From NCBI RefSeq assembly GCF_003589595.1, contig NW_020654422.1, positions 18,216,610-18,280,609 on the forward strand: a DNA stretch of 64,000 nt, given 5' to 3'. Each line of letters opens with the position of its first letter. The stretch's first letter is position 1. The notes under the pieces are model-generated. The model worked only from the letters and a program-made list of their open reading frames with translations. It was not told where the DNA came from and did not search any database. The DNA comes from Hyposmocoma kahamanoa (Eukaryota > Arthropoda > Insecta > Lepidoptera > Cosmopterigidae). The position numbers and the translations under genes were made by a program. Positions 11,626-23,418 of this stretch are shown one piece after another.

Positions 11626-12087
11626 TTATTTAAGAATATAATACGTAACTTTGTGCCTAATTTTTATATGGAGATATTTCTCATTTAGTACTACAGAGAA
11701 CCTGCTAAATTTTGGTTTTCAGCGGAAGCCCTATAGTTATTAAATTCAGATTTATCCCAAAATTTACAAATTGCCTAGCGGCTTAAAGATACGCCACGCC
11801 ACCCACTTCTCCCCGTCAGTCGCCATTGGGCGTTTGTCAACGGATCTGTGTTAAATTTTCTCCACTTGTTCTTCTTACTTTATTATATTGCGGAACGCGA
11901 TAGTCGACCCCCCCCCCCCACACCTCGCCTCTTAAAATCTATTATATTCATTTAAATACCTTGCTTTAAATAAAAGAAGTGTTAAATGGTTACATTATCT
12001 TAATGTAATAGAAAGAATTCCAAGCGGTAACATTAATTGGTGCAAATAACATTTCTTTAACTGTATGTTATTTAATAGTGAAGTTAC
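11626..12087. other. No gene; short poly(C)
   Basis: Contains a C homopolymer of about 12 near 11908-11919. Nothing else identified. Confidence 0.5.
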
Positions 12088-12280
12088 GATGTAGCTTCTT
12101 GTGGGAGAATTCGATTAGGAAAGTACTGCCAGCGTACCTATTTCTACCACCAAGAAATAATGTGGTGTTGGTGAAACTATAGGCACACGGTTAACGTCAT
12201 GTCTCAGGGTGACGAGTATTGTGGCAGTGCCTGTCAGCCCTCTAGGACTTAAAGCTTTGAGTAACACTGCAGCTGGCGAA
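12088..12280 (+). mobile_element. Family A, diverged and 3' truncated
   Basis: Sense copy from 'GTAGCTTCTTGTGGGAGAAT' to 'TAACACTGCAGC', with internal deletions. It joins a GC-richer stretch (12280-12400) with repeated 'CGCG'-containing words, in which I recognise nothing. Confidence 0.75.
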
Positions 12281-12596
12281 CGCGACGCAAACGCGCTGCA
12301 CGCGTGCTGCATGCGTGGTGCAGTTAAATACATGTTAAATTATGTGGCGCACGATAGGCGCGTGAACGGCACGCGAACAGATAGCCCTACGTAATGGACG
12401 TGTGCAGCTCGCGAGTCTTTCGCAAGGCACATTTGCGGCGGTCTGTGCGCACCCTTATGGATAGTGCCTCAAATCGTCAGTTTCACGTCTTGTCTGTCCC
12501 GTCAATTATCACAAAAAATATTTCTTTTTTATTATACCATATATTTTATTATTTGCAACAGTCTATTTAGTAACAATCTCAGTACAGAGTACTATA

Positions 12597-13055
12597 AAAA
12601 CCGACCTCAAATGTACGTGGAATTACATATAATTACCAAGTTTTATTGAAGTCGGTTACCGGAAAGAACGCAAACCCGGATTCATCCCTTAGTTCGCCAC
12701 TGTAAGGGACTTGACACAGGAGATAATAAAAATCGGTTCTGACTACTCAAAGTATATTGAGATTGAAGAACGCCTTGAATTGGAGAATAGCAAAATCAAC
12801 CATTAAATAATTGCTCCTTATAATAAAATTTAGGCGCTATTTATAAAAATGAATCTTCATGCGTGAACAGCCACCCTTAGAGGTGGATGATTTTCTTTAA
12901 AATTAAATGAGACCACTATGGAAGTACCCTCTTTCCAACAAAAAAAGAATCATGAAAATCGGTTCACAAATACCGGAGTTATCGCGTAACATATACACAA
13001 AAAATATATATATACAGTCGAATTGAGAACCTCCTCCTTTTTTGAATTCGGTTAA
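12597..13055 (-). mobile_element. ACCGACTTC element, nearly complete
   Basis: The minus strand begins 'AACCGAATTCAAAAAAGGAG', passes through 'TTACGCGATAACTCCGGTAT', and ends with 'GAGGTCGGTT' at 12597. Matching inverted ends of ~10 bp make it a non-autonomous TIR-type element. The copy at 45278-45680 is the same family in opposite orientation. No coding capacity. Confidence 0.8.
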
Positions 13056-13335
13056 AAAAACAAAGTAATCTATGTTTGTGTAGACACAGGCTTTGATGGA
13101 TTTAACCATATCTTATTTGATATCTTTCACGATGTTTTCTCCCACCGGGAAAGCAAGTGAATATTTTAGTAATCTGAAATACTGCATATGATACCAATAC
13201 TAGTAAAAACAAGTGAAGGCACGTGCTGGGAATGAAACGCTAACCTTCCGCGTGAGAAGTAAATGCTCTCCGTATCAGCTATATAATATTAAGATACTCA
13301 TAAAAAAAAATTCTGTTTAATATTGACCTATCGAG

Positions 13336-13398
13336 ATCTTAGGCTTTTGCGATTGCTACACATTGGAAATGAAACTATTGCGTATATTTGTTTTATCT
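13336..13398 (+). repeat. Family E fragment
   Basis: Keeps 'CTTAGGCTTTTGCGATTG' and 'GCGTATATTTGTTTTATC' and then stops. Confidence 0.6.
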
Positions 13399-13835
13399 CA
13401 AACATTCTCGGAAATGTTTGCATGACTTTTAAAAAAAGAACACGGAAAGTTTGTCATATATCGACAGTGCTGTAAAATAAGTATGAAAATCATTGACTTA
13501 CAAATAAATGGACGACGGGTCTAATACACAAACCACGAAAAAAATGTCCCAAATCAATCTATTTAAACGTAGTGACATGTAAAGAAATATGAAAAAGCTA
13601 AAACGTTGAATTTAAATTGTAATGTCATCGCAGTACTGTCTAATTTTGCTTGCTTCGCTGTCAGTCGAACAAACGAAGGCCAAAACGTGAATGACGCTCT
13701 GTATACGATTTTAACGCCCTATAAGTTCGGACACTTTTTAGCGCGGACCCGACGTCCATTTAATTGTAAGTCAATGATGAAAATCCATTACTATCCGCTG
13801 CTCTAAGCTTCTAAATCTTATTTTCTCAAACATGC
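13395..13835 (+). repeat. Duplicated unit U, copy 1 (split by element H)
   Basis: 'CTCGGAAATGTTTGCATGAC' and 'GAACACGGAAAGTTTGTCAT', then 'CCATTACTATCCGCTGCTCT', match 14105-14255. The match is broken only by element H (13491-13776). Confidence 0.8.
13491..13776. mobile_element. Element H, 8-bp-TSD MITE, copy 1
   Basis: 286 bp with inverted ends beginning CATTGACTTACAA; about 28 of the outer 31 bases match between ends. It is flanked by the exact direct repeat ATGAAAAT (13483-13490 and 13777-13784). A paralogous uninterrupted site (ATGACAAT) lies at 14211-14218. An 8-bp TSD with CA-starting TIRs fits the hAT or P superfamilies. A short frame shared with copy 2 reflects nucleotide conservation, not a recognised protein. 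Confidence 0.93.
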
Positions 13836-14324
13836 GACACTTTAACTTGACAACACGACTTCGAATGAACCAAAAACGGTCCAAAGGTCGCTCGAAGGAC
13901 CAAAAAGATGTACGGTGTATCCGTACTCTTTTAAATGATAGTATGATTACTGTTTAGTGTGTTTATTAGTATTGATTTACTACTAAAGATGATACATTTG
14001 ATAGGTGTGAAATGAGTGCACTGCGCGATGGCTGATTGTGAACTGATTTAAATTACAATATGGCGTAAGGTGCTGATGGAGCGCATTGTCGGTCGTAGAC
14101 CGTACACTCGGAAATGTTTGCATTACTTTCAAAAAACGAACACGGAAAGTTTGTCATTTATTGGTCAATCAAAGTGCAACTTCTTCCCGGCCAAGGCCTG
14201 CAAAGTAAGTATGACAATCCATTACTGCCCACTTCTCTGAACTTTTAAATCTAGTAAACAGGCAAAAGTAAAACTCAAACAGCCAACTACCCAGTGTTCA
14301 TAGTTGTGAGAATTAAAAATACCT

Positions 14325-15010
14325 ATAGTCTATTTCAATAGAATTGAGAGTAAACGTAAACAAACCAGTTGGGTTAAAATTCTGAAGAAATCACTCACTA
14401 TATGGAATAAGTAACACTTTTATGTGTATTTTGTAGGTTTCCACTTGATATCTCACCACGTTTTCCAACAATATTCGTTTGTTATGCATTCTAAAATCAT
14501 AATTGAAAAATCTTCGCCGAAAACCGAGATTGATTTGACAATCCATAGTCTAGAATGTCTATGGTTGCACAGGGATGTACGGAAAAAAGTTCAATTGAGT
14601 GAATCATAGTTTGAGTAAGTGATTGCCTCAAGAGTCACCAGAAACTTACGTCTTGAAATCATTTGACCAACTCTTATTTCTGTACCGCTTACAAACGATT
14701 TAGCGACTTGTTAATTATCAAGTATTTTCATAATTTTCTGTATTTAACTGATAGCTTCTAACTTTTACACAATAAATGTCAATAATCGTAAATAAAGAAC
14801 GTTTTTTTATGTATCACCTTCAATCAATTTACAACGGTCAAATGCGCGGAATTCACTTGAGGTTAGTCCAACAGATTCAATTAATTGATCTGATTCATTC
14901 AATAATTGATTAGTAAATTACTCTACAATTGCCCATCACTAAACCGACTATGGTCGGGTCAATGCACTCAATGTTTACCTTTACTCTCAATTCATTTGAA
15001 ACAGGGTATA
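14325..15010. mobile_element. Inverted-repeat element inside unit U
   Basis: 'TTTCAATAGAATTGAGAGTA' near 14335 is the inverse of 'TTTACTCTCAATTCATTTGA' near 14983, giving ~40 bp imperfect arms. The corresponding site in unit copy 3 (about 16045) lacks the ~690 bp, supporting an insertion. A TACCT duplication is possible but not certain. Confidence 0.65.
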
Positions 15011-15472
15011 CCTGTACCGCTTACTTAAAAAAAAAGAAATTGGTTGTAAAATTTAAACTAAAGTGTCTTGGTATTCTTTTGTTTTTTCGTCTTTTTTGTA
15101 TTTTGGTCGCGAAAATGAGTGCAAGTGAGAAGAGCGATAACGAAAATACAGTAATAGATACACATTCAAACACATCATCAGAAGTTCAGCAGAATTGTTG
15201 ATGTGCCTGGAAAAACAATAACATTTACATATAGCAATTGTCCTAACACGTCAAATATTACTTTTAATATTAATTAATATCTTCTTCTCTTTAATCTTTT
15301 ATTATTTTCTCACATTGTTTGAGAAAAATACTATACATGTCTCGGCAGGAACGGGGATTGCTTGACTCGTATTAATACAAGGCCACGCTGGCACTCGTCC
15401 TTGTAACTCATACACGTCCAGCAATCCTTTACTTCCCGGCCTCTGCAATATTGTACTATTAATAACAATTGA

Positions 15473-15967
15473 CATCGAGTATATAACCAGAAGTAGAGAC
15501 GAAATGTCATTTACTTTGTTTGAAAACTATTCTGCCTTATCATTACTGTGACAACTGCGCTCCGATTGGCTAGCCCGAATTCGAAACAATTGACGGGTGT
15601 CGTCAACTGTTTCACTTCAAACCGACCAATTAACTTGAGCTTTGCTATAATGGACGACAATTGCAAATTACATATTTAATATTTAATTACCGATGAAATG
15701 TGATTCCGTTTGTTTTGTAATTAGATGTTTTGCAGTTTTTCCCACGGCACCGAACAGAACAGCACGGCATTGTTAGAGATATTATCTTTATTACAATAAA
15801 TACAGAATATTTTTTGGAATATACGGAGACGGACACACAGGTCAGTGGTTGACCTGTCTATATTTCAGTGCAAACGGGAGTTGATATTTATAAGAGCTGT
15901 ATCGCTAATGTGTTACCAAGAATATATGGCCCTTATTTCGTCTCCATTTCTGGTTATATACTCGATG
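15473..15967. mobile_element. Element G, complete, 8-bp TSD
   Basis: 495 bp with TIRs CATCGAGTATATAACCAGAA; 31 of the outer 33 bases match. It is bounded by the exact direct repeat ACAATTGA (15465-15472 and 15968-15975). Non-autonomous; fits hAT or P superfamily target size. Incomplete relatives lie at 17014, 52945, 54219 and 62598. Confidence 0.92.
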
Positions 15968-16457
15968 ACAATTGATGAACAATGAAGTAGGTAAACAGGC
16001 AAAAGAAAACCTCATACAGCCAACTGCCCAGTGCTCGTAACAAAAAAAAATTACTTGTACCGCTTACTTTAAAAAAAAATAGGCGGTAGAATAAAGTAAA
16101 ATTATTTTTTGCGATTTTCATCTTTTTTGGATTTCCATCGCGAAAATGAGTTCTAGTGAGAAGAGCGATAACAAAAACACAGTAATTAATGCACGTTCAA
16201 CCACATTATCAGAAGTTCAGAAGACTACTATTAATGTGCCTGGGAAAACAATAACATTTACTTATAGCAATTTGTCCTAACATGTCAAATAATACTTTTT
16301 ATATTAATTAACATTTTTTACTTTTACTATTGTACATCTTCCTGTCTCTAATCTTTAGTTATTTCCTCGCATTGTTTGAGAAAATCTCTATTCATGCCTC
16401 GGCGGAACGGGGATTGCTTGACTCATATTAATACTTCCCGGCCTCTGCAATAATAAA

Positions 16458-16565
16458 CTATTTGAAACAAACCGACGTTTTGGGCTCCTTACAGGTCCCT
16501 TTACTGTTTTTCTTACTTTTTGTTTGATAAAAGAAAATATACGCGATCCGAAAAAAACTTCAATT
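16458..16565 (+). repeat. Family E fragments
   Basis: 'GAAACAAACCGACGTTTTGG' followed by 'CTTACAGGTCCCTTTA', then a rearranged 'AAATATACGCGATCCG' piece. Confidence 0.6.
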
Positions 16566-17013
16566 ATAGTTGACCTTTCCTTTTTTTTCCTTTCAGTAAC
16601 AAAAACAGAAGTTCCAATATGAACCATAATAAAAAATCGACTGCCGTCTAAAACAAGTGAGAAACAAAAGAGTCAGTACAGCGTGAGTAAGAAAATCGGA
16701 GTGCATTAATAAAGTCCGACAAGTTTTTTGGCAGTACGCCGCTTGTTCTTCCTTGTAGTTTGACCCACTGCCTCGTTTCCTGCACATGGCGAGACAGTTA
16801 AATTAATTTTGATCTTTTTCTCACTTCTTTTTTTATTAACCACATGCCACTAAAAAGATTTGTATTTTTTTTCAATAATCAATTTTCTTCTATCTGCTCT
16901 ATCTTCAATCAATCTTTTTCTATCTGCTTTTATACATTGAGTGGTCATAGTCAATATACACTTTCAAATTTAAGCTAAGCACAGGTTTCTTCTAAACGAG
17001 GGTTACGTCTAAA

Positions 17014-17506
17014 CATCGAGCATATAAACAGAAATAGAGACGAAATAAGGGCCATCTATCCCTGGCAACTCATCAGGCAAATGGGCCTTACGTCAGTTTT
17101 AAATATCAAATCTCGTTTACGCTGAAATCACAAATTCGAAAGCTGAGATAGTTGAGCACCAACAACTGACCTGTATGTATATCTCCGAAAATTCCAAAAA
17201 CAGTCTGTATTTATTGTAATAGAGATAATATCTCTAACAATGCGGATTGTTCTATTCGGTGGTGTGGGAAAAACACCAAAACATCTAGTTACAAAACAAA
17301 CGGAATCACATTTCAATAAAATTTATTTATTGAAATTAAAAATTAAATATGTAATTTTTCAACTTTCGTCCATTATAGCAAAGTTCAAGTTAAACTGGTC
17401 GATTTGAAGCAAAACAATTGACAAGCCCCGTCAATTATTTCGAATTCGCGCTGGTTAACCGGAGCGCAATCGTCACTGTAACAATTTGGCAGAAAAGTTT
17501 TAGGTA
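17014..17506. mobile_element. Element G, copy lacking one end
   Basis: Starts with 'CATCGAGCATATAAACAGAA' and follows the G body to 'GGCAGAAAAGTTTT'. The opposite TIR is missing. Confidence 0.8.
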
Positions 17507-18600
17507 TAAAGACAGCGTAGTCGGGCATTTAGTGCTATTGGTACACCAGATGTCGCGACGAGTTTCTTTTGTAACTATAAAATAGTTATTTTTGTAACTA
17601 ATTTGTTTTACTTTGACAAGCTGCAATTTATCAAAGCTACTCTAATTCCTAGTGATAACAAACAAATCAACTAGATGGCGCTTATTGAACAGATTTTTAT
17701 GGATTGCCGGCTATCATGGACTTGTTATTAAACTGGGCCGCGCACTAAGTTAATAAAACGAGCCGAGAGGCTTCAAAGTAGTCATGTGTCTCTTTCTAAT
17801 GGGGTGTTAATTCATTTTTCAGCCAGCCATATTGTTTTTAACTTTTTAAAATGTGGCCGCTTATGGATGACCAAAACTACTAATATTATTTCATGGAATA
17901 AATTAGTATACTTATTTGATATGCTACTTCATAATAGAAGGTTTCATTGTTGATACATTTTTTTTATTATTCTTACAGTAAAAGCATATTACCTTTAAGC
18001 AAATATATACCCAAAATTTTAAAAAGTAATGGACTAGACACTACCAAAGAAGATTTTATTTAGCGTTGGCAACTTGTTAGATAAGGACAGACCTACTTCA
18101 AGCTATCTCACGTGGTACGGTTTTTTTTACTCACTATAAACTTTAACACAACCCAATAAGGTGTAAATTTGTAATATTGGTATATCGAAGTGAGCGATAC
18201 AGTTTGAAGTATATAAATCCGTGCCGGCTATTCCCTTATTTTGTTTAGTAATAGCGCCATCTACCCATATTAGGAAGCGTTGATTTATAAATTAGTTTGT
18301 AACACACAATGCCATCTATTGACACGCATGTTTGTCAAAGTTCAGAAAATAATTTTAACTCATAATCAATATTTAAATAACCTCAGCTCGAAAATAACTT
18401 TTCCCGTACTAATACGGTTTACTTTGCTTGGGTCGAACGGCAGGGGCACTGGCTTTATATCATAACTTATTTTGTTACAGATATTTGAAAAATGTATATC
18501 GTATAGTATACGTATTCTGTTTAGTTCAGTTGATATGAAAAAATCTATTAATAGAAGTATATATCGAGTATACTATGAATAAAAATTTGTACAGACAATA
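17507..18600. other. No recognisable gene
   Basis: AT-rich; two short patches with 'GATGGCGCT' and 'TAGCGCCATCTA'. No protein-like frame. Confidence 0.45.
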
Positions 18601-18674
18601 ACCAGGACCCCACGGGACAAGGGTTTCGACCCCAGAAGGAGGCATATAGGTGTCGTAGCCGACGACGTCCTGGT
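18601..18674 (+). ncRNA. Possible structured RNA, cloverleaf-like fold
   Basis: Outer arms ACCAGGAC and GTCCTGGT pair perfectly over 8 bp, spanning 74 nt. Inside are a GGGT-TTCG-ACCC hairpin and a GTCG-TAGC-CGAC hairpin. GC-rich against AT-rich flanks. No tRNA identity seen. It may be a repeat fragment. Confidence 0.35.
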
Positions 18675-18877
18675 ACTTATTACTATTTTTTTATCACTCT
18701 TACGAAATAGTACGATACAAATCTTATCACGTAGTTACTTAAAATACGAAAATTATAACGAAGAGCCTGGAGTTATACAACACGGTCTATTTACTTAATA
18801 CGGAGTCTAATCTCTCGCTTTAATTATATGCAATGTATCTAACATGTAAAATAATGTTTGTTTATCAACATTTTGAC

Positions 18878-19055
18878 GAACTCCGTGGTAGAGTGGCATA
18901 AACACTGGTTTTCATGGTGTCAACATCTCTGAGATCACTGATTCGATGCCCGGCTAGGGCAGTGTAGAAAAATAAACTTCTCTATATGGTCTCGGGATGT
19001 GGTGTTTGTGATACCGTCGTTGTTTCCTATTTCTATAACACAAGTGCTTTACTTG
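18878..19055 (+). mobile_element. SINE D, tRNA-derived
   Basis: Head 'CTCCGTGGTAGAGTGGC' (A-box-like), 'GGTTTTCATGGTGTCAAC', a diverged B box 'GATTCGATGCC', then a body with 'TCGTTGTTTCC' and 'ACACAAGTGCTT'. Shared with 20896 and 40438. Confidence 0.75.
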
Positions 19056-19169
19056 TGATGTTGTTTAACCAAATATGCATAATATATGATACATGTGTAA
19101 TATAACCTATGATATCAGATCAAAACTAAATAACTATCACTTGGTTTTTAGTTTTTAGTCCGTTAGAAG

Positions 19170-19365
19170 CCTAATTCTTCAGTAAGATCCGCTAGTTCGT
19201 TCCATGGCTTAGTTGGCATGGCGTCCGTCACGGTTTTCTGACGTCGGTTCGAATCCAGCCGGATCGAAAGAATTTTTTTTAAGTTTCTAATATTTTTTCT
19301 AACTAGTGGACTAATTTCACAAAAATAATTCAATATCAAGGTGGTCACACATCGTGAAATTCAAT
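19170..19365 (+). mobile_element. SINE B, 5' module missing
   Basis: A box TGGCTTAGTTGG and B box GGTTCGAATCC are kept. The anticodon-arm region is shortened ('GGTTTTCTGACG'). The tail 'ATTCAATATCAAGG' is diverged. Confidence 0.8.
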
Positions 19366-20254
19366 AAATATATTTAAAAACTGACTAAATAAGCAAGCTA
19401 TACGAATTTCGCTTGTGACGCAATTTGATGTCAGATAATCAACCTCTGAACGTATATGACGCACATCGACCAAAACTCCACCTTCATGAAAGTCGACAGA
19501 TAATCGGTTGTTACTCTCAGTACAAACGAATTAAAATTACATGACATTATGTCTGACTCCAAGTTCGACTCTCAAGATATATTTGGCTTTAAATCTGATC
19601 TCCACTCTATTCTAGACGTTTCCGAGAAGACTGCGCCCCAATTAATCCAATAAAACTTCGCCATTAAATTAGATAGCCATCTTGTTTTGTCAGTCATTAA
19701 TGTTCTAATCTATGGAGAGACGAACGCTATTCAATTTCCACACGATTTAAAAATTTTAATGATTACTTTGTTTCCTAACAAGTACATATCTTTCTGAACG
19801 ATATGACAAACAAATCACCGGAAATATTTGAATAAAAATGGAACATTTCGGAGACACTAATGTACGAGGCGGGAAGCTCGCCGGCCTTAATATCTGTTTT
19901 ATATTTTCCGGATTTGAGGACAACAAACAGGACACACTCTATTGTGTCGCAAAAACCTTCGCCCAATATTTTTTTTCGGATTTTATGACTCTATTTGCTA
20001 CCTTTGTTTGTTGTTTGCCTTTTTGATTTCGAGGAAGCGTCATATTTAATATAATGTGACATTCTATTTGTTGTTCTAATAAATGGATTCAAAATATGAC
20101 TTTATATCGTGAAAAACATAGGACTCATAAAGATAAAACAAAATATCAGAAATGTACTGAATGTATGAAGCTTTAGAAAAACAATAACAAATTCCCGCTT
20201 CCTCTGGGGCAGTCGGGTGGACAACAAAACATAGCCGCTTATACATAGAAAATA
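19366..20254. other. No recognisable gene
   Basis: Two opposite short frames (63 codons at 19775-19966, 62 at 19838-20026) with no motif. Nothing else seen. Confidence 0.45.
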
Positions 20255-20297
20255 CAACGACTTTTTCATCCTGTCACTTAATATTACAAAAAAAAGT
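20255..20297 (+). repeat. Family A 3' tail fragment
   Basis: 'CGACTTTTTCATCCTGTCAC' plus 'TTAATATTAC' and an A run: only the last ~40 bp of the family. Confidence 0.6.
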
Positions 20298-20895
20298 AAG
20301 TGCTACGGTGTACTGGTACATTCATACAGCTTTTATTCCCTTCAATTTCCTTTTTTCCTTCTTACGGTCACAAACATACACCGTGCTTCTCATCGAACAC
20401 GTAGTGACATGTAATCCAAAGCCTCCGTTACACGAGTACAAAAATACAATACACTCGTATTTTCGCGTAGTCACTGAAAATAAGCCGGTAACCGATCCGA
20501 GACCTCAATATAAAGGATCGCTTAGCACGTTTTCTTTCAATATTTCCCAATTTGATACGGTATTACGCTTCGTAGAGAGACAATGGAAAGTAATCGACAG
20601 TGACAGTGGAGGGCGTAAATTTCGTTAAAATAAAAACGTACAGAAGGCGTAAGATATAGCGCCTACGTGGTCGCCGTGAGATCCCAAGAGCTCCTACAAT
20701 GGAGAATTGGAAAAAGCTTTTATAATCCGGCACGTGACACACATGCAGAAGCGTCTAGTTTCTTCGAAAGAGGTCCGCGATCGTAATTTTTTTTTCTATG
20801 TACTGCTGCGTTTCTCTAAAAGGTAAGTTGTGCAATTCGAAATAGTGTGGAACGAAAGAGTTACACTTTTATTCATCATTAACTTATATTCTTGA
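20298..20895. other. 106-codon open frame, function unknown
   Basis: An open frame at 20308-20628 (+) has a hydrophobic start followed by a polar half. I recognise no domain, signal cleavage or neighbour that would make it a gene. A chance frame or a decayed repeat is more likely. Confidence 0.2.
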
Positions 20896-21060
20896 CGACC
20901 GCCGTTTTCATGGTGTCACCATCTTTGAGGTTCGATTCCCTGCCGAATCAGTGCAGAAACTAACTTTTCTATATTGTCTCTGGGCTGATTGTTTGTGATA
21001 CCGTCGTTGTTTCCGATTTCCATGACACAAATGCTTTAGTTACTTACTTTGGGATCAGAG
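20896..21060 (+). mobile_element. SINE D, head shortened
   Basis: 'GTTTTCATGGTGTCACCATC', B box GGTTCGATTCC, 'AACTTTTCTATATTGTCTC' and 'TCGTTGTTTCC'. The A-box end is deleted. Confidence 0.7.
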
Positions 21061-21442
21061 CAACATATTTGGTGTTGTCTAATATAATATTTAATATATT
21101 TAATATTTATTCTTTACTTGTCACAAACGCTTTTTTATGTTGCTAACCGTTATCGGGCTTCTTACAAAAATAAAATTATACTTCAAATTGTCATATTTTA
21201 TTGGAGGCAGGTCCCCAACAGAAAATTAACGTTTGAGATTGCTTTTGGAATGTCAAAACAAAATAGTTAATCATATTGGTATGACGTCTGATACAATAAT
21301 AACACGCTTCATGTATCTTTATTCGATATATATTCGTCTGTTTATAATAAGCCTTTTTGATTATTGTATTGCTTGGCATTCATCCAATTACTTCTCACGT
21401 ACACAATCCCAAATCCGGTGTGTTTTGTTTCAATTCAATATA

Positions 21443-21991
21443 CAGGCTGTAATCGTTAAGTGTGCCCAGGCGATTATGTCGTAATATAAGAGATATAAAA
21501 AACCTTTAAACTAATGTCAAAAGTACGTTATTTAATAAGTAAAATGACACATCAATAACTTTTTATAAATAAAACTAGAAGTATTCAAAAATGTAACATT
21601 AAACGCTCCATACATTTAATATAACATTCGTTGAGAGGTTTTATTTTCCCTACAGGTAACAATAAGTTTACAGACCACAAAAACGCTACAAATAAAGTAA
21701 TAAAACTATCGTTTAATTCAATAAAAACAAGAATGATGCTTATTTTTAAGTAAGTTCAAATTTTATATTCAAAGCAGTTGTTTGACGTATGCAAACTGAA
21801 GCCTCTCTATGAACGTCATACTAAATATACATTTAACGTTAAAATTTTGGAATATCTACTTTTATTATTAAAAAAGTCATTGATGTCGTTTAACTCATTA
21901 GGTAAAGTACTTTCGACATCAGTTTGAAGTATTTTGATATCTCTTATACTTACGGAATTACCACCTGGGTACACTTAACGATTACACCCTG
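21443..21991. mobile_element. Element L, long-TIR, TA target, copy 1
   Basis: Ends CAGGCTGTAATCGTTAAGTG and, inverted, CAGGGTGTAATCGTTAAGTG. Similarity between the arms continues inward for well over 100 bp ('AAGAGATAT', then 'GACATCAAT'-type blocks). Flanked by TA on both sides. Tc1/mariner-like non-autonomous element. The second copy at 38167-38896 has gained internal sequence. Confidence 0.85.
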
Positions 21992-21995
21992 TATA

Positions 21996-22826
21996 TAACT
22001 ACAATTCAGGTTTTTGTAATAGTGACGGGGTGATGTTGAAAAATATATCGTAATTAATATTTTAGGTCTAAGCCTGCGGTTTGACCCTTTGTGATTACTC
22101 TTGTGTACCGTTAATTAGCAGCGAATATCGCTTCGTAAACGCACCTTGAGCAGTGCGGTGGTGCGGGCTGCGGGAGACAGGTGTGTACGTTTTAATCTGA
22201 AAATAAAAAATGACGACAATGACTCAAAATTTGGGCCAAGCTTGACCCCCATTGTTTTATCCCCTCTCTGGGGGAAAAAGTTTCTTCTTATAAAATTATA
22301 ATACACCTTATTCAATTTACTTAAATTTTAGCGTTCATTAGCGTATATTTACGTCATTCCCTCAATATTATGTTAACAAAAATAGATTTAATAAAAGGTC
22401 AAGTGCTGGTTGCTACCTTGTCCAACGTATTAGCATAGAGATACAAACGGGGAACGCTACCAGTCTTTTGAGGATCCCGACACGAGTCCATCTAATCTAG
22501 CCCAGTTTTAGTAAGTATATAAGCCGTTAATCTAAGTTAGTATCACACTAGTGGTGATATTGTAGACAGATGGTAGCATGGTGGAAAAACGATTGCTTTT
22601 CAATTGATACTTTGACCGTTCGAATCCCAATGCAGATATGTATTTACAACTGTTAAGTTTGGTAGCTACGCCTCTCACTTACGGTAAATAAAAACTTAAT
22701 GAAAACTGCAAGTCAAAGAAGGTTCACAATGTTTTATATGTTCATAGTTCTCTGTCGAGTCCAGCCTCCATGGATGACAAGCAGACTGACTGGCCACAAA
22801 GACAAACTCACTAGACTGATAGGAAT
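21996..22826. other. No recognisable gene; weak tRNA-like remnant
   Basis: Near 22590-22640, 'GACCGTTCGAATCCCAATGC' looks like a worn B-box region of a SINE. Otherwise nothing. Confidence 0.4.
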
Positions 22827-23107
22827 TTAGTAGCAGTAGAGCTCCTTGTGAAAGAGTTTGTCCAGGGAAATACTGCCAGCAGTAATTTCAGCATTACTTA
22901 GTTCCGGTTTTGAAGGGTGAGGGTACTACTGCAATTACAGACACTTGGGACTTGTCAACTTATGTCTGGGGGTGACGGGCACAGTGGCAGTGCCCCTCAG
23001 ATTTTTGCAATGTAAAGTTCTGAGGACACTGCAACTGTTACAGACAGGCGTGTAGATTACCATCAGGCGCACGACTTGTTCATCCTGTCACTTGATATTA
23101 TAAAAAA
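22827..23107 (+). mobile_element. Family A, near full length
   Basis: From 'TAGTAGCAGTAGAGCTCCTT' to 'CACTTGATATTATAAAAAAT', with a ~25 bp deletion in the 'CTATTTCTGCCGCC' region. Confidence 0.85.
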
Positions 23108-23413
23108 TAATCAAAATTAGACCAACTTTCTTTTGGATAAAAGACGACGTCCGGCTTTCTATTTGAACGACGAAGGCAGTCCTGACTAAACCTCTGCGAG
23201 CAGAGCGAGCAGATGACTCCACCAGCGAGCAGACTATACAGTTCTCCATACCGTCAAGTACCTCTAGGAAGTGCAGTAGTAAGAGAGGCAGTGGAAACTA
23301 ATACTTCAGAAACTTTTGCGAGCATAGGCACTACTAATTACGAAAGTTATATCGGAATCGGATGCATAATCATGGAAAAATATATACATAAATTTTTATA
23401 CACGTACATTGAA
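23108..23413. other. Unassigned stretch with open frame
   Basis: A frame from 23213 runs 124 codons to 23587, crossing into the foldback arm. Repeated 'GCGAGCAGA' words occur at 23195-23232. No recognised protein. Confidence 0.3.
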
Positions 23414-23418
23414 GAAAT

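Larger units (their letters stand above)
14105..16455 (+). repeat. Duplicated unit U, copies 2 and 3, with nested elements
   Basis: Unit landmarks in order: the H empty site (14211), 'GTAAACAGGCAAAAG', 'CAGCCAACTACCCAGTG', 'TGTACCGCTTACTT', a short ATG frame, 'GGAACGGGGATTGCTTGACT' and 'CTTCCCGGCCTCTGCAATA'. From 'GTAAACAGGC' onward the order repeats at 15990-16455. Copy 2 carries an inverted-repeat insert (14325-15010), and element G separates copies 2 and 3. Copy 3 holds an uninterrupted 44-codon frame at about 16146-16280 (start MSSSEKSDN, end TFTYSNLS). The matching frame at 15115 is broken by a 2-nt deletion. The differences between them are mostly amino-acid changing, so there is no sign of selection. 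Confidence 0.75.

Noticed and set aside
13606..13806. Shared peptide between element H copies as a conserved small protein
   Set aside because: Conservation is at the nucleotide level across the whole MITE; frames start and end differently and match no known domain.
20308..20628. 106-codon frame as a protein gene
   Set aside because: No domain, no context and odd composition; not enough to call.
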